NCBI RefSeq assembly: GCF_003633685.1
Contig: NZ_RBKT01000001.1
Location: 8,122,001 to 8,186,000, forward strand
Source of the DNA: Micromonospora pisi
GTDB lineage: Bacteria > Actinomycetota > Actinomycetes > Mycobacteriales > Micromonosporaceae
Reading direction: 5' to 3'
Length of the DNA: 64,000 nt
The notes under the pieces were generated by a model. That model saw only the letters and a program-made list of their open reading frames with translations, did no database searches and was not told the origin of the DNA. Each line of letters starts with the position of its first letter. Position 1 is the stretch's first letter. This document shows, in pieces, positions 19,568-28,253 of this stretch. The position numbers and the translations under genes were made by a program.

Positions 19568-20488
19568 TCAGGCGCCGGCGGCCAGGGCGTCGACCAGACG
19601 GCGGCAGGAACTGGCGAGGTTCCACTTCTCGGCAACCGTGAGCAGACGATCCGGGTCGACCGGAGAGGTCGGCAGCCGGGTGTCGAGGGCGGGCAGCGGC
19701 ACGTCCAACGCGACCCGTACCACCTGGGGTGCGACCGCCAGGTAGTCCAGCGCGGCGACGAGCTTGGTCCGCAGGCCCGGGGCGAAACCGGACGTCGGGT
19801 CGTCCAACGCGGCCAGGATCCCGGCGAGGCTGCCGTACCGTTCGATGAGTCGGGCGGCGGTCTTCTCGCCGACCCCCGCCACCCCGGGCAGGCCGTCGCT
19901 CGGGTCGCCACGCAGCGCCGCGAAGTCGGCGTAACCGGCGGCCGGCACGCCGTACTTGGCGCGTACCGCGGCGTCGTCGCAGTCCTCCAGCTTGGCCACT
20001 CCCCGGCCGCAGTAGAGCAGCCGGACCGGGGTGGTGTCGTCGATCAGCTGGTACAGGTCGCGGTCGCCGGAGGCCACCTCGACCGGTCCAGGTTGGGTGG
20101 TGGCGAGGGTGCCGAGTACGTCGTCCGCCTCGTACCCGTCGGCGCCGATCGCCGGGATGCCGATCGCGGCCAGCACCTCGAGCAGCAGCGGCACCTGGGG
20201 GACCAGCGTGTCCGGCACCACCTCACCACCGGCCGGCGCGACCCGGTGCGCCTTGTACGAGGGGAGCAGCGCCACCCGCCAGGCCGGTCGCCAGTCGTAG
20301 TCCAGCGCGCAGACGAGCCGGTCCGGCCGGCGGGTCCGGATCAGTGTGGCGAGCATGTCCAGAAAACCCCGGACGGCGTTGACCGGGCTGCCGTCCGGGG
20401 CACGGGCCGCTGACTCCGGAATGCCGAAGTAGGCCCGGAAATAGAGGCTTGGCGCGTCGACGAGGAGCAGGGGGCGTCGGTCGGTCAC
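19568..20488 (-). CDS. 5'-3' exonuclease (DNA polymerase I N-terminal type)
   Basis: 306 residues from the GTG at 20488. It is the stand-alone 5' nuclease/FEN domain: LLLVDAPSLYFRAYFGIP, metal-binding EADDVLGTLA and SGDRDLYQLID, and the helix-hairpin-helix GVAGVGEKTAARLIERYGS. It probably removes RNA primers or flaps during replication and repair, separately from the Pol I polymerase. Confidence 0.92.
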   Translation of the reverse strand: MTDRRPLLLVDAPSLYFRAYFGIPESAARAPDGSPVNAVRGFLDMLATLIRTRRPDRLVCALDYDWRPAWRVALLPSYKAHRVAPAGGEVVPDTLVPQVPLLLEVLAAIGIPAIGADGYEADDVLGTLATTQPGPVEVASGDRDLYQLIDDTTPVRLLYCGRGVAKLEDCDDAAVRAKYGVPAAGYADFAALRGDPSDGLPGVAGVGEKTAARLIERYGSLAGILAALDDPTSGFAPGLRTKLVAALDYLAVAPQVVRVALDVPLPALDTRLPTSPVDPDRLLTVAEKWNLASSCRRLVDALAAGA

Positions 20489-20559
20489 GTACGACAGCCT
20501 GGCACAGTCGCGGCTCGTGCCGGAGCCGACGCCCCGGCACGAGCCGCCCAGGCGGTACG

Positions 20560-21540
20560 TCAGGAGTGGCCGCGCACCGGGTGTGGCCGGTACGGCGCCT
20601 CCAGCGCGGCACGTTCGTCGTCGTCGAGAGTGATCCCGACCGCGGCGACCGCGTCCTCGATGTGGCCGGGCTTGGTGGCACCGACGATCGGGGCGGTCAC
20701 CGCCGGCTGGTGCAGCAGCCAGGCGAGGGCCACCTGCGCGGACGGCAGCCCACGCTGGTCGGCGATCCGGTCGACGACGTCGACCACGGCGAAGTCGGAC
20801 TCGTCGTAGAGGGTGTCGCCGAAGCTGTCCGAGTGCGCCCGGGTGGTCCGCCGTTCGTCGCCCCGGCCACGGGTGCCGGCCAGGAGGCCGCGCGCCAGCG
20901 GACTCCACGGGATGACGCCGACGCCCTGGTCGAGGCAGAGCGGCAGCATCTCCCGCTCCTCCTCGCGGTAGACGAGGTTGTAGTGCGGCTGCATGGAGCT
21001 GAACGGGGTCCAGCCGTTGCGCTCGGCGACGTGCTGCGCCTTGGCGAACTGCCAGGCGTACATGCTCGACGCACCGAGGTAGCGGGCCTTGCCGGCGCGC
21101 ACCACGTCGTGCAGCGCCGACATGGTCTCCTCGATCGGGGTGTCGTAGTCCCAGCGGTGGGTCTGGTAGAGGTCGACGTGGTCGGTGCCGAGACGGCGCA
21201 GCGAGTCGTCGATCGAAGCCATGATGTGCTTGCGGGACAACCCCCGGTCGTTCGGGCCGTCACCCATCTGGTTGTAGACCTTGGTGGCCAGCACGTAGTC
21301 GTCGCGCCGGTCGAAGAGCTTGCCGAGGAGTCTGCCGGTGACCTCCTCGCTGGCGCCGATGGAGTAGACGTCGGCGGTGTCGAAGAAGGTGACACCCAAC
21401 TCGACCGCGCGCCGGACCAGCGGTTCGGCCCCGTTCTCGTCGAGCACCCAGTCCCGCCAGGTCGGGGATCCGTAGCTCATCATGCCGAGACAGACCCGCG
21501 AGACCCGCAGACCGGTGGCGCCGAGCCGTACGTATTCCAT
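20560..21540 (-). CDS. Aldo/keto reductase
   Basis: 326 residues; an in-frame ATG two codons upstream is an alternative start. It starts EYVRLGATGLRVSRVCLGMM and carries the AKR tetrad: Asp and Tyr in FFDTADVYS, Lys in LATKVYN and His in LYQTHRWD. NADPH-binding blocks VIPWSPLARGLLAG and QVALAWLLHQPAV follow. It is an NADPH-dependent carbonyl reductase of unknown substrate. Confidence 0.93.
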   Translation of the reverse strand: MEYVRLGATGLRVSRVCLGMMSYGSPTWRDWVLDENGAEPLVRRAVELGVTFFDTADVYSIGASEEVTGRLLGKLFDRRDDYVLATKVYNQMGDGPNDRGLSRKHIMASIDDSLRRLGTDHVDLYQTHRWDYDTPIEETMSALHDVVRAGKARYLGASSMYAWQFAKAQHVAERNGWTPFSSMQPHYNLVYREEEREMLPLCLDQGVGVIPWSPLARGLLAGTRGRGDERRTTRAHSDSFGDTLYDESDFAVVDVVDRIADQRGLPSAQVALAWLLHQPAVTAPIVGATKPGHIEDAVAAVGITLDDDERAALEAPYRPHPVRGHS

Positions 21541-21576
21541 AGTCATGACGTTCAGCGTAGGCGGCATGCTGTGGGC

Positions 21577-22665
21577 ATGGACTTCGTACCCGGATTGGTG
21601 CTCTGTCGGCGTTTTCACGAGGAGGTGGTCGGTCCCGCCATCCGGCGTGACTTCCCTGATCTGCGGTACGCGGCGGCTCGGCTGGACACCGGGTCGGAAC
21701 TGTTCGGTCTGGATACACCGCGCTCGATCGACCACGACTGGGGGGCACGTGTGCAGGTCTTCGTGGGGCCGGGTGACGCGGACCGGGCGGCGGAGATCGG
21801 CGCGACGGTGGGGGCGGCGCTGCCACCGTTCTTCCTGGGCTACCCGACCCGGTTCGCCGGGGGACCCGAGGCCCGGCTGGGGGTGCTCGCCGTCGGCGGT
21901 GAGCGGCACGGGGTCCAGGTGCTGGTGCTGGACGAGTGGCTGTCGTACGCGCTCGGGTTCGACCCCCGGTCGGGGGTGACGGTCGCCGACTGGATGGCCG
22001 TACCGACCCAGCGGTTGGCGGAGGTCACCGCCGGGGCGGTGTTCCACGACGAACTCGACGGAGCGTTGGGCCGGGTACGCGCGGCGCTCGCCTGGTACCC
22101 CGACGACGTGTGGCGGTACGTGCTGGCCGCGCAGTGGACCCGGGTCGCCCAGGAGGAACACTTCGTCGGTCGGTGTATGGAGGTGGGCGACGAGTTGGGG
22201 TCGCTGGTCGTGGTCGGGCGCCTCGCACGGGATCTGATGCGGCTCTGCCTGCTGCTGCGTCGCTGCTATCCGCCGTACGGGAAGTGGCTCGGCAGCCGTT
22301 TCGCCCAGTTGCCCGGCGTCGCTCCGATCGCCGACGCGTTGCGTACGGCGCTGGGCGCGGGTGCGGTGACGGGCTGGCCCGAGCGGGAGGCGGGGCTGGC
22401 CCGGGCGCTGGAGAAGGTGGCGGACTGGACCAACGAGACCGGGCTGGCCGAGCCGCTGGAGACCGGCGTACGGAGATTTCATGATCGGCCTTTCCTGGTG
22501 CTCGACGCCGGTCGGTTCGCCGCTGCCCTGCGTGCGGCGGTCACCGACCCGGTCCTGCGGGCGCGGCCGCTGGTGGGTGCGGTGGACCAGTTCGTCGACA
22601 ACACCGACGTACTCGGCGACGCCGGTCGTTCGAGGGCGGTCACCCGGGGTATCCACCCGATGTGA
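21577..22665 (+). CDS. DUF4037 family protein
   Basis: 362 residues, divergent from the aldo/keto reductase with about 36 bp between the starts. Recognisable family blocks are PGLVLCRRFHEEVVGPAI, RLDTGSELFGLDTPRSIDHDWGARVQVFV (a nucleotidyltransferase-like GS...DHDW region), DEWLSYALGFDP and WYPDDVWRYVLAAQW. DUF4037 is a nucleotidyltransferase-fold family of unknown role. Confidence 0.82.
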   Translation: MDFVPGLVLCRRFHEEVVGPAIRRDFPDLRYAAARLDTGSELFGLDTPRSIDHDWGARVQVFVGPGDADRAAEIGATVGAALPPFFLGYPTRFAGGPEARLGVLAVGGERHGVQVLVLDEWLSYALGFDPRSGVTVADWMAVPTQRLAEVTAGAVFHDELDGALGRVRAALAWYPDDVWRYVLAAQWTRVAQEEHFVGRCMEVGDELGSLVVVGRLARDLMRLCLLLRRCYPPYGKWLGSRFAQLPGVAPIADALRTALGAGAVTGWPEREAGLARALEKVADWTNETGLAEPLETGVRRFHDRPFLVLDAGRFAAALRAAVTDPVLRARPLVGAVDQFVDNTDVLGDAGRSRAVTRGIHPM

Positions 22666-22712
22666 CCTCCTCGGGTGACGGCGCTCACCCGAACGACCGT
22701 TAAGCTGTGGGT

Positions 22713-23828
22713 GTGCGCACAGACGACCTCTACCCACCACAGCGGCTCGCCGCCGCGCAGGCGGCCACCGCCCGCGCCGGGCTGGACGCCCTGCTGATCA
22801 CCCCCGGCTCCGACCTGCGCTACCTGACCGGCTACCACGCCCACGCGCAGGAGCGCCTCACCTGCCTGGTGCTGCCCGCACAGGGGGAACCGACGCTGGT
22901 CGTACCGGCCCTGGAACGGCCGGCGGCCGAGGCGTCACCGGCACCCGGCACCGGCGTACGGATCGTCGAGCACAACGACGGCAGCGACCCGTACCCGCTG
23001 GTCGTCCGCGCACTCGGCGGCCCGGTCGGCGCCGTCGGCCTGGGGAACCGGATGTGGGCCGAACAGGTCCTGGCGCTGCGGACCGCGCTGCCCGACACCA
23101 CCCAGCGGCTGGCCGGGGAGGTGCTGCGGGAGCTACGGCTGCGCAAGTCGCCGGCCGAGGTGGCCGCACTGCGCGAGGCCGGCGCGGCGATCGACTCGGT
23201 GCACGCCGGGATGGCGCGGTGGCTGCGACCGGGGCGTACCGAGGCCGAGGTCGGCGCCGACATCGCCGGCGCCATCCGGGCCGCCGGACACGCGAGCGTC
23301 GACTTCGTCATCGTCGCCTCCGGCCCGCACGGCGCCAGCCCGCACCACGCCACCTCCGACCGGCGCATCGAAGCCGGCGACCCGGTGGTGGTCGACATCG
23401 GCGGCACCATGCCGACCGGCTACTGCTCCGACGCCACCCGGACCTACGTCGCCGGCGGCGCCGCGCCGGCCGACTTCGTCGCCTACTACCAGGTGCTGCA
23501 CGCCGCCCAGCGCGCCGCGGTGGCGGCCGTCCGCCCCGGCGTACCGGCGCAGGCAGTCGACGCCGCCGCCCGTGACCTGATCACCGAGGCCGGCTACGGG
23601 CCGGAGTTCCTGCACCGTACCGGGCACGGCATCGGGCTGGACGGCCACGAGGACCCGTACCTGGTCGTCGGGAACGACCGGGCACTCGAGGTGGGGATGG
23701 CGTTCTCCATCGAGCCGGGAATCTACCGGTCCGGCCGGCACGGTGCCCGGATCGAGGACATCGTCGTCTGCACCGCCGACGGCGTCGAACGACTCAACAC
23801 CGTACCTACGGAGCTGGTGGAGCTATGA
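22713..23828 (+). CDS. M24 metallopeptidase, Xaa-Pro aminopeptidase-like
   Basis: About 371 residues from the GTG at 22713; a GTG two codons earlier is possible. It has an N-terminal creatinase-like domain (LDALLITPGSDLRYLTGYHAHAQERL), then the pita-bread catalytic domain with metal ligands in VVVDIGGTMPTGYCSDATRTYV (Asp pair), HRTGHGIGLDGHE (His), FSIEPGIY (Glu) and RIEDIVV (Glu). It would remove residues before proline. Its stop overlaps the next gene start (ATGA), so the two are translationally coupled. Confidence 0.9.
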   Translation: MRTDDLYPPQRLAAAQAATARAGLDALLITPGSDLRYLTGYHAHAQERLTCLVLPAQGEPTLVVPALERPAAEASPAPGTGVRIVEHNDGSDPYPLVVRALGGPVGAVGLGNRMWAEQVLALRTALPDTTQRLAGEVLRELRLRKSPAEVAALREAGAAIDSVHAGMARWLRPGRTEAEVGADIAGAIRAAGHASVDFVIVASGPHGASPHHATSDRRIEAGDPVVVDIGGTMPTGYCSDATRTYVAGGAAPADFVAYYQVLHAAQRAAVAAVRPGVPAQAVDAAARDLITEAGYGPEFLHRTGHGIGLDGHEDPYLVVGNDRALEVGMAFSIEPGIYRSGRHGARIEDIVVCTADGVERLNTVPTELVEL

Positions 23829-24964
23829 CGGTCGACCGGATTCTGCCCAGCGACGAGGCCCACGAACTGCTCGACCTGGTAACCGAACTGGCCGACCGGG
23901 AACTCGCGCCCCGGGCGGCGGACTTCGAGTCCCGGGCCGAGTTTCCCCGGGAGGTCCTACGCACCCTGGGACGCAGCGGGCTGCTCGGCCTGCCCTACCC
24001 GCAGGAGTACGGCGGCGCCGAGCAACCGTACGAGGTCTACCTGCAGGCCCTGGAGATCCTCGCCAGCCGCTGGCTCGCCGTCGCCGAGGCGGTCAGCGTG
24101 CACACCCTCTCCTGCTATCCGACCGCCGCGTACGGCACCGAACAGCAGCGCAAACTCCTGCCGGAGATGATCGGTGGCGAGCTGCTGGGCGCGTACTGCC
24201 TCTCGGAGCCGCAGGGCGGTTCGGACGCCGCGTCGCTGACCACCCGCGCCGTCCGCGACGGTGAGCACTACGCGGTCACCGGCACCAAGGCGTGGATCAC
24301 GCACGCCACCAGCGCCGACTTCTACAACGTCTTCTGCCGCACCGGCGGCCCCGGTGCCGGCGGCGTCTCCTGTCTGCTCGCCCCCGCCGGCACCGCCGGG
24401 ATCGAACCGCAGTTGCCGGAGCGGACCATGGGGCTGCGCTCCTCGCCCGTCGCCCAGATCGTCTTCGACTCCGCCCGGGTGCCGGCCGACCGCCTGATCG
24501 GGGAGGAGGGTGCCGGGTTCCGGATCGCCATGGCCGCGCTGGACTCGGGTCGGCTCGGCATCGCCGCCTGCGCGGTCGGACTCGCTCAGGGCGCCCTGGA
24601 CTACGCGCTGGCGTACGCGCGCGAGCGGGAACAGTTCGGCCGGCGCATCATCGACTTCCAGGGGCTCGGTTTCCTGCTCGCCGACATGGCGACCCAGGTG
24701 GCGGCGGCACGGGCACTGACCCTAGCGGCGGCCCGGCTGCGGGACGCGGGTCGGCCGTACCGGGTCGAGGCGGCCAAGGCGAAGCTCTTCGCCACCGACA
24801 TGGCGATGCGGGTGACCACCGACGCGGTGCAGGTGCTCGGTGGTGCCGGTTACGTCGCGGACCACCCGGTGGAACGGTTTTTTCGTGAGGCCAAGGTGTT
24901 GCAGATCGTGGAGGGAACCAACCAGATCCAGCGGATGGTCATCGCCCGCTCCTTCACCCACTGA
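23825..24964 (+). CDS. Acyl-CoA dehydrogenase
   Basis: 379 residues, coupled to the upstream peptidase by an ATGA overlap. FAD and substrate motifs are present: LSEPQGGSDAASL, VTGTKAWITHATSADFYNVF and REQFGRRIIDFQGL. The C-terminal LGGAGYVADHPVERFFREAKVLQIVEGTNQIQR contains the catalytic Glu (IVEGT). It oxidises an acyl-CoA to its 2-enoyl form using FAD and an electron-transfer flavoprotein; chain length is not inferable. Confidence 0.94.
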   Translation: MTVDRILPSDEAHELLDLVTELADRELAPRAADFESRAEFPREVLRTLGRSGLLGLPYPQEYGGAEQPYEVYLQALEILASRWLAVAEAVSVHTLSCYPTAAYGTEQQRKLLPEMIGGELLGAYCLSEPQGGSDAASLTTRAVRDGEHYAVTGTKAWITHATSADFYNVFCRTGGPGAGGVSCLLAPAGTAGIEPQLPERTMGLRSSPVAQIVFDSARVPADRLIGEEGAGFRIAMAALDSGRLGIAACAVGLAQGALDYALAYAREREQFGRRIIDFQGLGFLLADMATQVAAARALTLAAARLRDAGRPYRVEAAKAKLFATDMAMRVTTDAVQVLGGAGYVADHPVERFFREAKVLQIVEGTNQIQRMVIARSFTH

Positions 24965-24978
24965 TCCGCCCCGGGAGA

Positions 24979-25026
24979 AGGAAGGGCCCCTTGTTATCGT
25001 TTTCGGTAGAGGAAGGGGCCCTTCCT
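24979..25026. terminator. Hairpin of the AAGGAAGGGCCCC type
   Basis: A 14-bp perfect stem (AGGAAGGGCCCCTT at 24979-24992, complement at 25013-25026) with a 20-nt T-rich loop lies after the acyl-CoA dehydrogenase. Hairpins of this sequence are a dispersed intergenic repeat in Micromonosporaceae genomes (general knowledge) and probably end transcription here in both directions. Confidence 0.65.
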
Positions 25027-25104
25027 AACACCTGGCGGCCGGGGCACGATGCGTTGGTGGTGTGGGCGCCGGCCGCGGGCCCGAGCGGGGGATAGCATCG
25101 GTCG

Positions 25105-25623
25105 ATGCCGTTCTACCGCCTCCGCCCCGCCCGGTCCGAGGACGCCGACGCGATCGCGACCGTCTGGTACGCCGGCTGGCGCGACGGCCATCTCGGCAAC
25201 GTGCCCGAGGCGCTGGTGGCGGTCCGTACGCCGGAATCGTTCCAGGTCCGGGCCGCCGCGAGGATCGCTGACACCGTCGTTGCCGACACGGTCGTCGCTG
25301 ACCCAGGTGATGTCGTGTCGGGCGAGGTCGGTGGCGGGATCGCGGGTTTCGTGACCGTGGTCGACGACGAGGCCGAGCAGGTCTACGTGGCGTACGAACA
25401 TCGTGGCTCCGGTGTCGCGCAACAGCTGCTCGCCGAGGCTGAGCGGCTCATCGCCACGGCAGGTCACCGGCGCGCGTGGTTGGCGGTCGCCGACGGCAAC
25501 GCGCGGGCTCGGCGGTTCTACGCGAGGTGCGGATGGACCGACGACGGGATGTTCGACTACCGGGTGGAGGTGCAGGGCGGGACGGCGATCCTGGCGGTTC
25601 GCCGTTACGTCAAGGCGCTCTGA
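25105..25623 (+). CDS. GNAT-family N-acetyltransferase
   Basis: 172 residues. It begins YRLRPARSEDADAIATVWYAGWRDG and has the acetyl-CoA-binding loop VAYEHRGSGVAQQLLAEAERLI and the late GNAT block NARARRFYARCGW. The acceptor is unknown. An odd near-repeat (ADTVVADTVVADPGDV) lies at residues about 54-69, absent from typical relatives and perhaps a small slippage expansion. Confidence 0.88.
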   Translation: MPFYRLRPARSEDADAIATVWYAGWRDGHLGNVPEALVAVRTPESFQVRAAARIADTVVADTVVADPGDVVSGEVGGGIAGFVTVVDDEAEQVYVAYEHRGSGVAQQLLAEAERLIATAGHRRAWLAVADGNARARRFYARCGWTDDGMFDYRVEVQGGTAILAVRRYVKAL

Positions 25624-25642
25624 CCCGGACCGGCCGGTACGG

Positions 25643-26341
25643 TCAGTGCCGCAGCGTACGGATGAGGTTGAGCACCTCGCGGGTCACCGGTCGGAGCACC
25701 CGCAGCCGGGAGAGGGCGACCAGCCGGTCGATCAGTGGCACGGCGCCGTTGATCAGGGCACGGGTCTTGGCCTGTTCGGGTGACCGGTCGTGCACCCAGT
25801 AGAGGATCACTCCCAGGTACGCCAGCCAGAGCAGTTCCGGCAGGTCGGGCCGGAGTTCCGGGTCGACCTTCACGCTCGATCCGTTCAGCACCTCCCGGAA
25901 CAGTCCGATCGCGGCGGCACGGGGTTCGGACGATTCCGCCGAGAACGGGCTCAGCGGCGAGGTCGGTTCGGCCGCGGTCTTGAAGAAGGTCGCGGCAAAC
26001 GCGTGCGACGGGGCGAGTACGTCGACCCCGGCGTGCAGTACGCCGCGCAGTCGGGCCGCGAAGTCGACCTCGCGACGGAGCACCCCGGCCGCGGCGGCGG
26101 CGTGTTCGACCTGGGTGCCACGGTAGAACTCCTGGATCAGGTGTTCCTTCGAGCCGAAGTAGTAGTAGGCGTTGCCGACCGCCACGTTGGCCTCTTTGGC
26201 GATGGCCCGCATGGTCGTCTGGGCGTACCCACGCTCCCGGAACAGCCGCATCGCGGTGTCGAGGATCAGTTGTCGGGTCTGCTCACCCCGCACCGTTGTC
26301 GGCTCGGCCGCAGCGGTCGTCGGTGCAGTCTGCTCGGTCAT
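25643..26341 (-). CDS. TetR-family transcriptional regulator
   Basis: 232 residues. The N-terminal HTH is at residues about 22-65 (TRQLILDTAMRLFRERGYAQTTMRAIAKEANVAVGNAYYYFGSKEHLI), followed by an all-helical ligand domain. It is the last gene of a leftward operon (27178 to 25643), and its start overlaps the upstream thiol oxidoreductase gene. Two TGAACG/CGTTCA palindromes ahead of the operon are likely its operators. Confidence 0.92.
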   Translation of the reverse strand: MTEQTAPTTAAAEPTTVRGEQTRQLILDTAMRLFRERGYAQTTMRAIAKEANVAVGNAYYYFGSKEHLIQEFYRGTQVEHAAAAAGVLRREVDFAARLRGVLHAGVDVLAPSHAFAATFFKTAAEPTSPLSPFSAESSEPRAAAIGLFREVLNGSSVKVDPELRPDLPELLWLAYLGVILYWVHDRSPEQAKTRALINGAVPLIDRLVALSRLRVLRPVTREVLNLIRTLRH

Positions 26342-26699
26342 CGTCGTCACCGTATCTCGGGTCCCGGTGCCGTTCGCGGACGGCGGCCGCGGTGGCGACG
26401 ACCCGTCGGGCCAGCGGTAGCAGGTGTGGCCGGGCCAGGCGGTCCGCGGTCGCCCGGTAGTCGGCCAGCGCCCAGAGGCAGGCCAGCCACGCGCTGTCTC
26501 CCACGTACACGTCGCCGGTGTCGGCCACGACGGTGATGTCCCGCAGCGTCGCGTCGTGGTCGAGGCCGGGAAACCGCCGCCGGGCGGCGGTCGAGCCGGC
26601 CGGCAGGAACTCCAGCGGTACGCACTGGGCGCGCGACTCCAGCCAGCGTCGGGCCGACCGGCAGAGTCGGCAGTGCGCGTCGTAGAGGACGGTGAACAT
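26283..26699 (-). CDS. DUF393 thiol-disulfide oxidoreductase-like protein
   Basis: 138 residues. It begins FTVLYDAHCRLCRSARRWLE, the CxxC (Cys9, Cys12) active-site signature of DUF393 (YuxK-like) proteins, and ends in an acidic tail. The last 59 nt overlap the TetR gene in another frame. It probably takes part in disulfide exchange; its partner may be the membrane protein encoded upstream. Confidence 0.85.
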   Translation of the reverse strand: MFTVLYDAHCRLCRSARRWLESRAQCVPLEFLPAGSTAARRRFPGLDHDATLRDITVVADTGDVYVGDSAWLACLWALADYRATADRLARPHLLPLARRVVATAAAVRERHRDPRYGDDDDRADCTDDRCGRADNGAG

Positions 26700-26749
26700 G
26701 CCGATCCCACCGGCCCCGTGCCCGGTGGGATCGGCGGCTGCTGGCGTCG

Positions 26750-27178
26750 TCACGCCGTCGCTGGGGGGAACGGGCCGGTCGGGGTTACCAGCGGCAGTCG
26801 TCCGGCCGGCGGCAGTGGCGGGTGTGTTGCGTTCTGGCGCAGCCGGCCCCGCCGGTAGCGGTTCAGCGCGAAGACGTTGAAGAAGTGCAGCGCGCCCAGT
26901 ACGAGCAGCACCAGGCCGATCTTCTTCGACAGTGTCTCCATCGCCTGACTGGTCGAGCCGATGTGGCCGCTGTACTTCATCGCGACCGTGACGTAACCGA
27001 GGTTGAGCAGGTAGAAGCCGACCACGAGCAGACTGTTGACGGCCTTGGCGAGGCCGCTGTCGTGGAAGACCTCGGCCAGGAAGACCAGCCCGTTGCGGGA
27101 CAACGTGCTGGCCACCCAGACGGTGAGGCCGATGCTGATCGCGAGGTAGACGAGGTACATCCACACTTTGATGTCCAC
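26750..27178 (-). CDS. Three-helix membrane protein, DoxX/DUF-type small
   Basis: 142 residues with helices at about 5-25 (VWMYLVYLAISIGLTVWVA), 45-67 (AVNSLLVVGFYLLNLGYVTVAM) and 85-103 (KIGLVLLVLGALHFFNVFAL), then a proline-rich tail. First gene of the operon with the DUF393 protein and the TetR regulator. I cannot assign a function beyond an integral membrane protein. Confidence 0.75.
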   Translation of the reverse strand: MDIKVWMYLVYLAISIGLTVWVASTLSRNGLVFLAEVFHDSGLAKAVNSLLVVGFYLLNLGYVTVAMKYSGHIGSTSQAMETLSKKIGLVLLVLGALHFFNVFALNRYRRGRLRQNATHPPLPPAGRLPLVTPTGPFPPATA

Positions 27179-27193
27179 GCTTGACGCCCTTCT

Positions 27194-27249
27194 TGAACGC
27201 GTTCAGATTGTGGCCAGCTGAGCGTACGACACGTGTTGAACGTGTTCAA
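27194..27249. promoter_or_regulatory. Two TGAACG/CGTTCA palindromes, likely TetR operators
   Basis: TGAACGCGTTCA (27194-27205) is a perfect 12-bp palindrome, and TTGAACGTGTTCAA (27236-27249) is a second site with 6-bp arms. Their centres are 43 bp apart. They lie directly upstream of the leftward operon that ends in the TetR gene, so autoregulation is likely. Confidence 0.65.
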
Positions 27250-27356
27250 GGTGGACTGGGTCACGCCGCGTACCCGGAGCTAGCGGACGAAAACGTCGAC
27301 ATTGGACCCGGCAACGTCCTGTCAGGACGACCGACCTCCGCCGTCCGGCCGGGGGA

Positions 27357-28109
27357 CTACGCCTTCGCGACGTAGACGGTGTTGGTCGACTCGCCACCGT
27401 GCAGCGGGTTGGGGAACGCCACAACCTCGGCCCGTGCGGTCGGGAAGACCTGCGTCAACGCGTCCATGAACTCCGCCTCCGGCGGATCGTCGGACCAGAG
27501 CGCGAACACTCCGGCCGGTCGCAGGTGCTGCGCCAGCCGGCGGAGCCCGGCCGGCTGGTAGAACGTGCCGTGGCTGGGGTGCAGCAGATGCCGGGGAGTG
27601 TGGTCGATGTCCACCAGGATCGCGTCGAACCGGCGCCCCGGTGCGGTGTCGTCGAAGCCGGCGTCGCCTGCGGCCAGTGCGAAGAAGTCGCCGTGTCGCA
27701 GCCGGCAGCGGGGGTCGGCGGCCAGCCCGGCGGTGTACGGCAACAGCCCGTCCCGGTGCCACCCGATCACGTCCTCGAGGGCTTCGACCACCGTCAGCGA
27801 CCGGACGCGCGGGTCCGCCAACGCCGCCTGTGCGGTGTAACCGAGCCCGAGCCCTCCAACGACCACGTCCAGCTCGTCGCCGGACAGCTCCGCCAGCCCG
27901 AGCCGGGCGAGTTCGATCTCGGCGACGGTGAAGAGGCTCGACATGAGGTATTCGTCGTCGAGTTTGACCTCGTAGACGTCGACCTGGAGGCCCGGGTCCC
28001 GCCGTCGGCGGAGGCTGATCGCACCCATCGGTGTCTCGCGCCAGGCAATTTCCTCGAACCGACTACTCAAGGTGTCCCTGTTCCGCTTCGGGGAGGTGCC
28101 TGATGGCAT
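27357..28109 (-). CDS. Spermidine synthase-like methyltransferase-fold protein
   Basis: 250 residues. The Rossmann region is VVVGGLGLGYTAQAALADPRVRSLTVVEALEDVIGWHRDGLLPY, followed by FDAILVDIDHTPRHLLHPSHGTFY and LRRLAQHLRPAGVFALWSDDPPEAEFMDAL. This is the spermidine synthase family pattern, but the decarboxy-SAM and diamine pocket is not clearly conserved. True polyamine synthesis is uncertain. Confidence 0.8.
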   Translation of the reverse strand: MPSGTSPKRNRDTLSSRFEEIAWRETPMGAISLRRRRDPGLQVDVYEVKLDDEYLMSSLFTVAEIELARLGLAELSGDELDVVVGGLGLGYTAQAALADPRVRSLTVVEALEDVIGWHRDGLLPYTAGLAADPRCRLRHGDFFALAAGDAGFDDTAPGRRFDAILVDIDHTPRHLLHPSHGTFYQPAGLRRLAQHLRPAGVFALWSDDPPEAEFMDALTQVFPTARAEVVAFPNPLHGGESTNTVYVAKA

Positions 28110-28253
28110 GACCTTCCCGGCAGACTAGCCCCTGCGGCGACCCGCGTGGAAGCGACCGCCCGGCGCGTCGGCCCTGCTCGGAGCGGTTCCCCGGGGTGGT
28201 CGGGGCGTGATTATCGATTGCCGACGTCCCGATGCTGGCTGGAGCATCGACGG

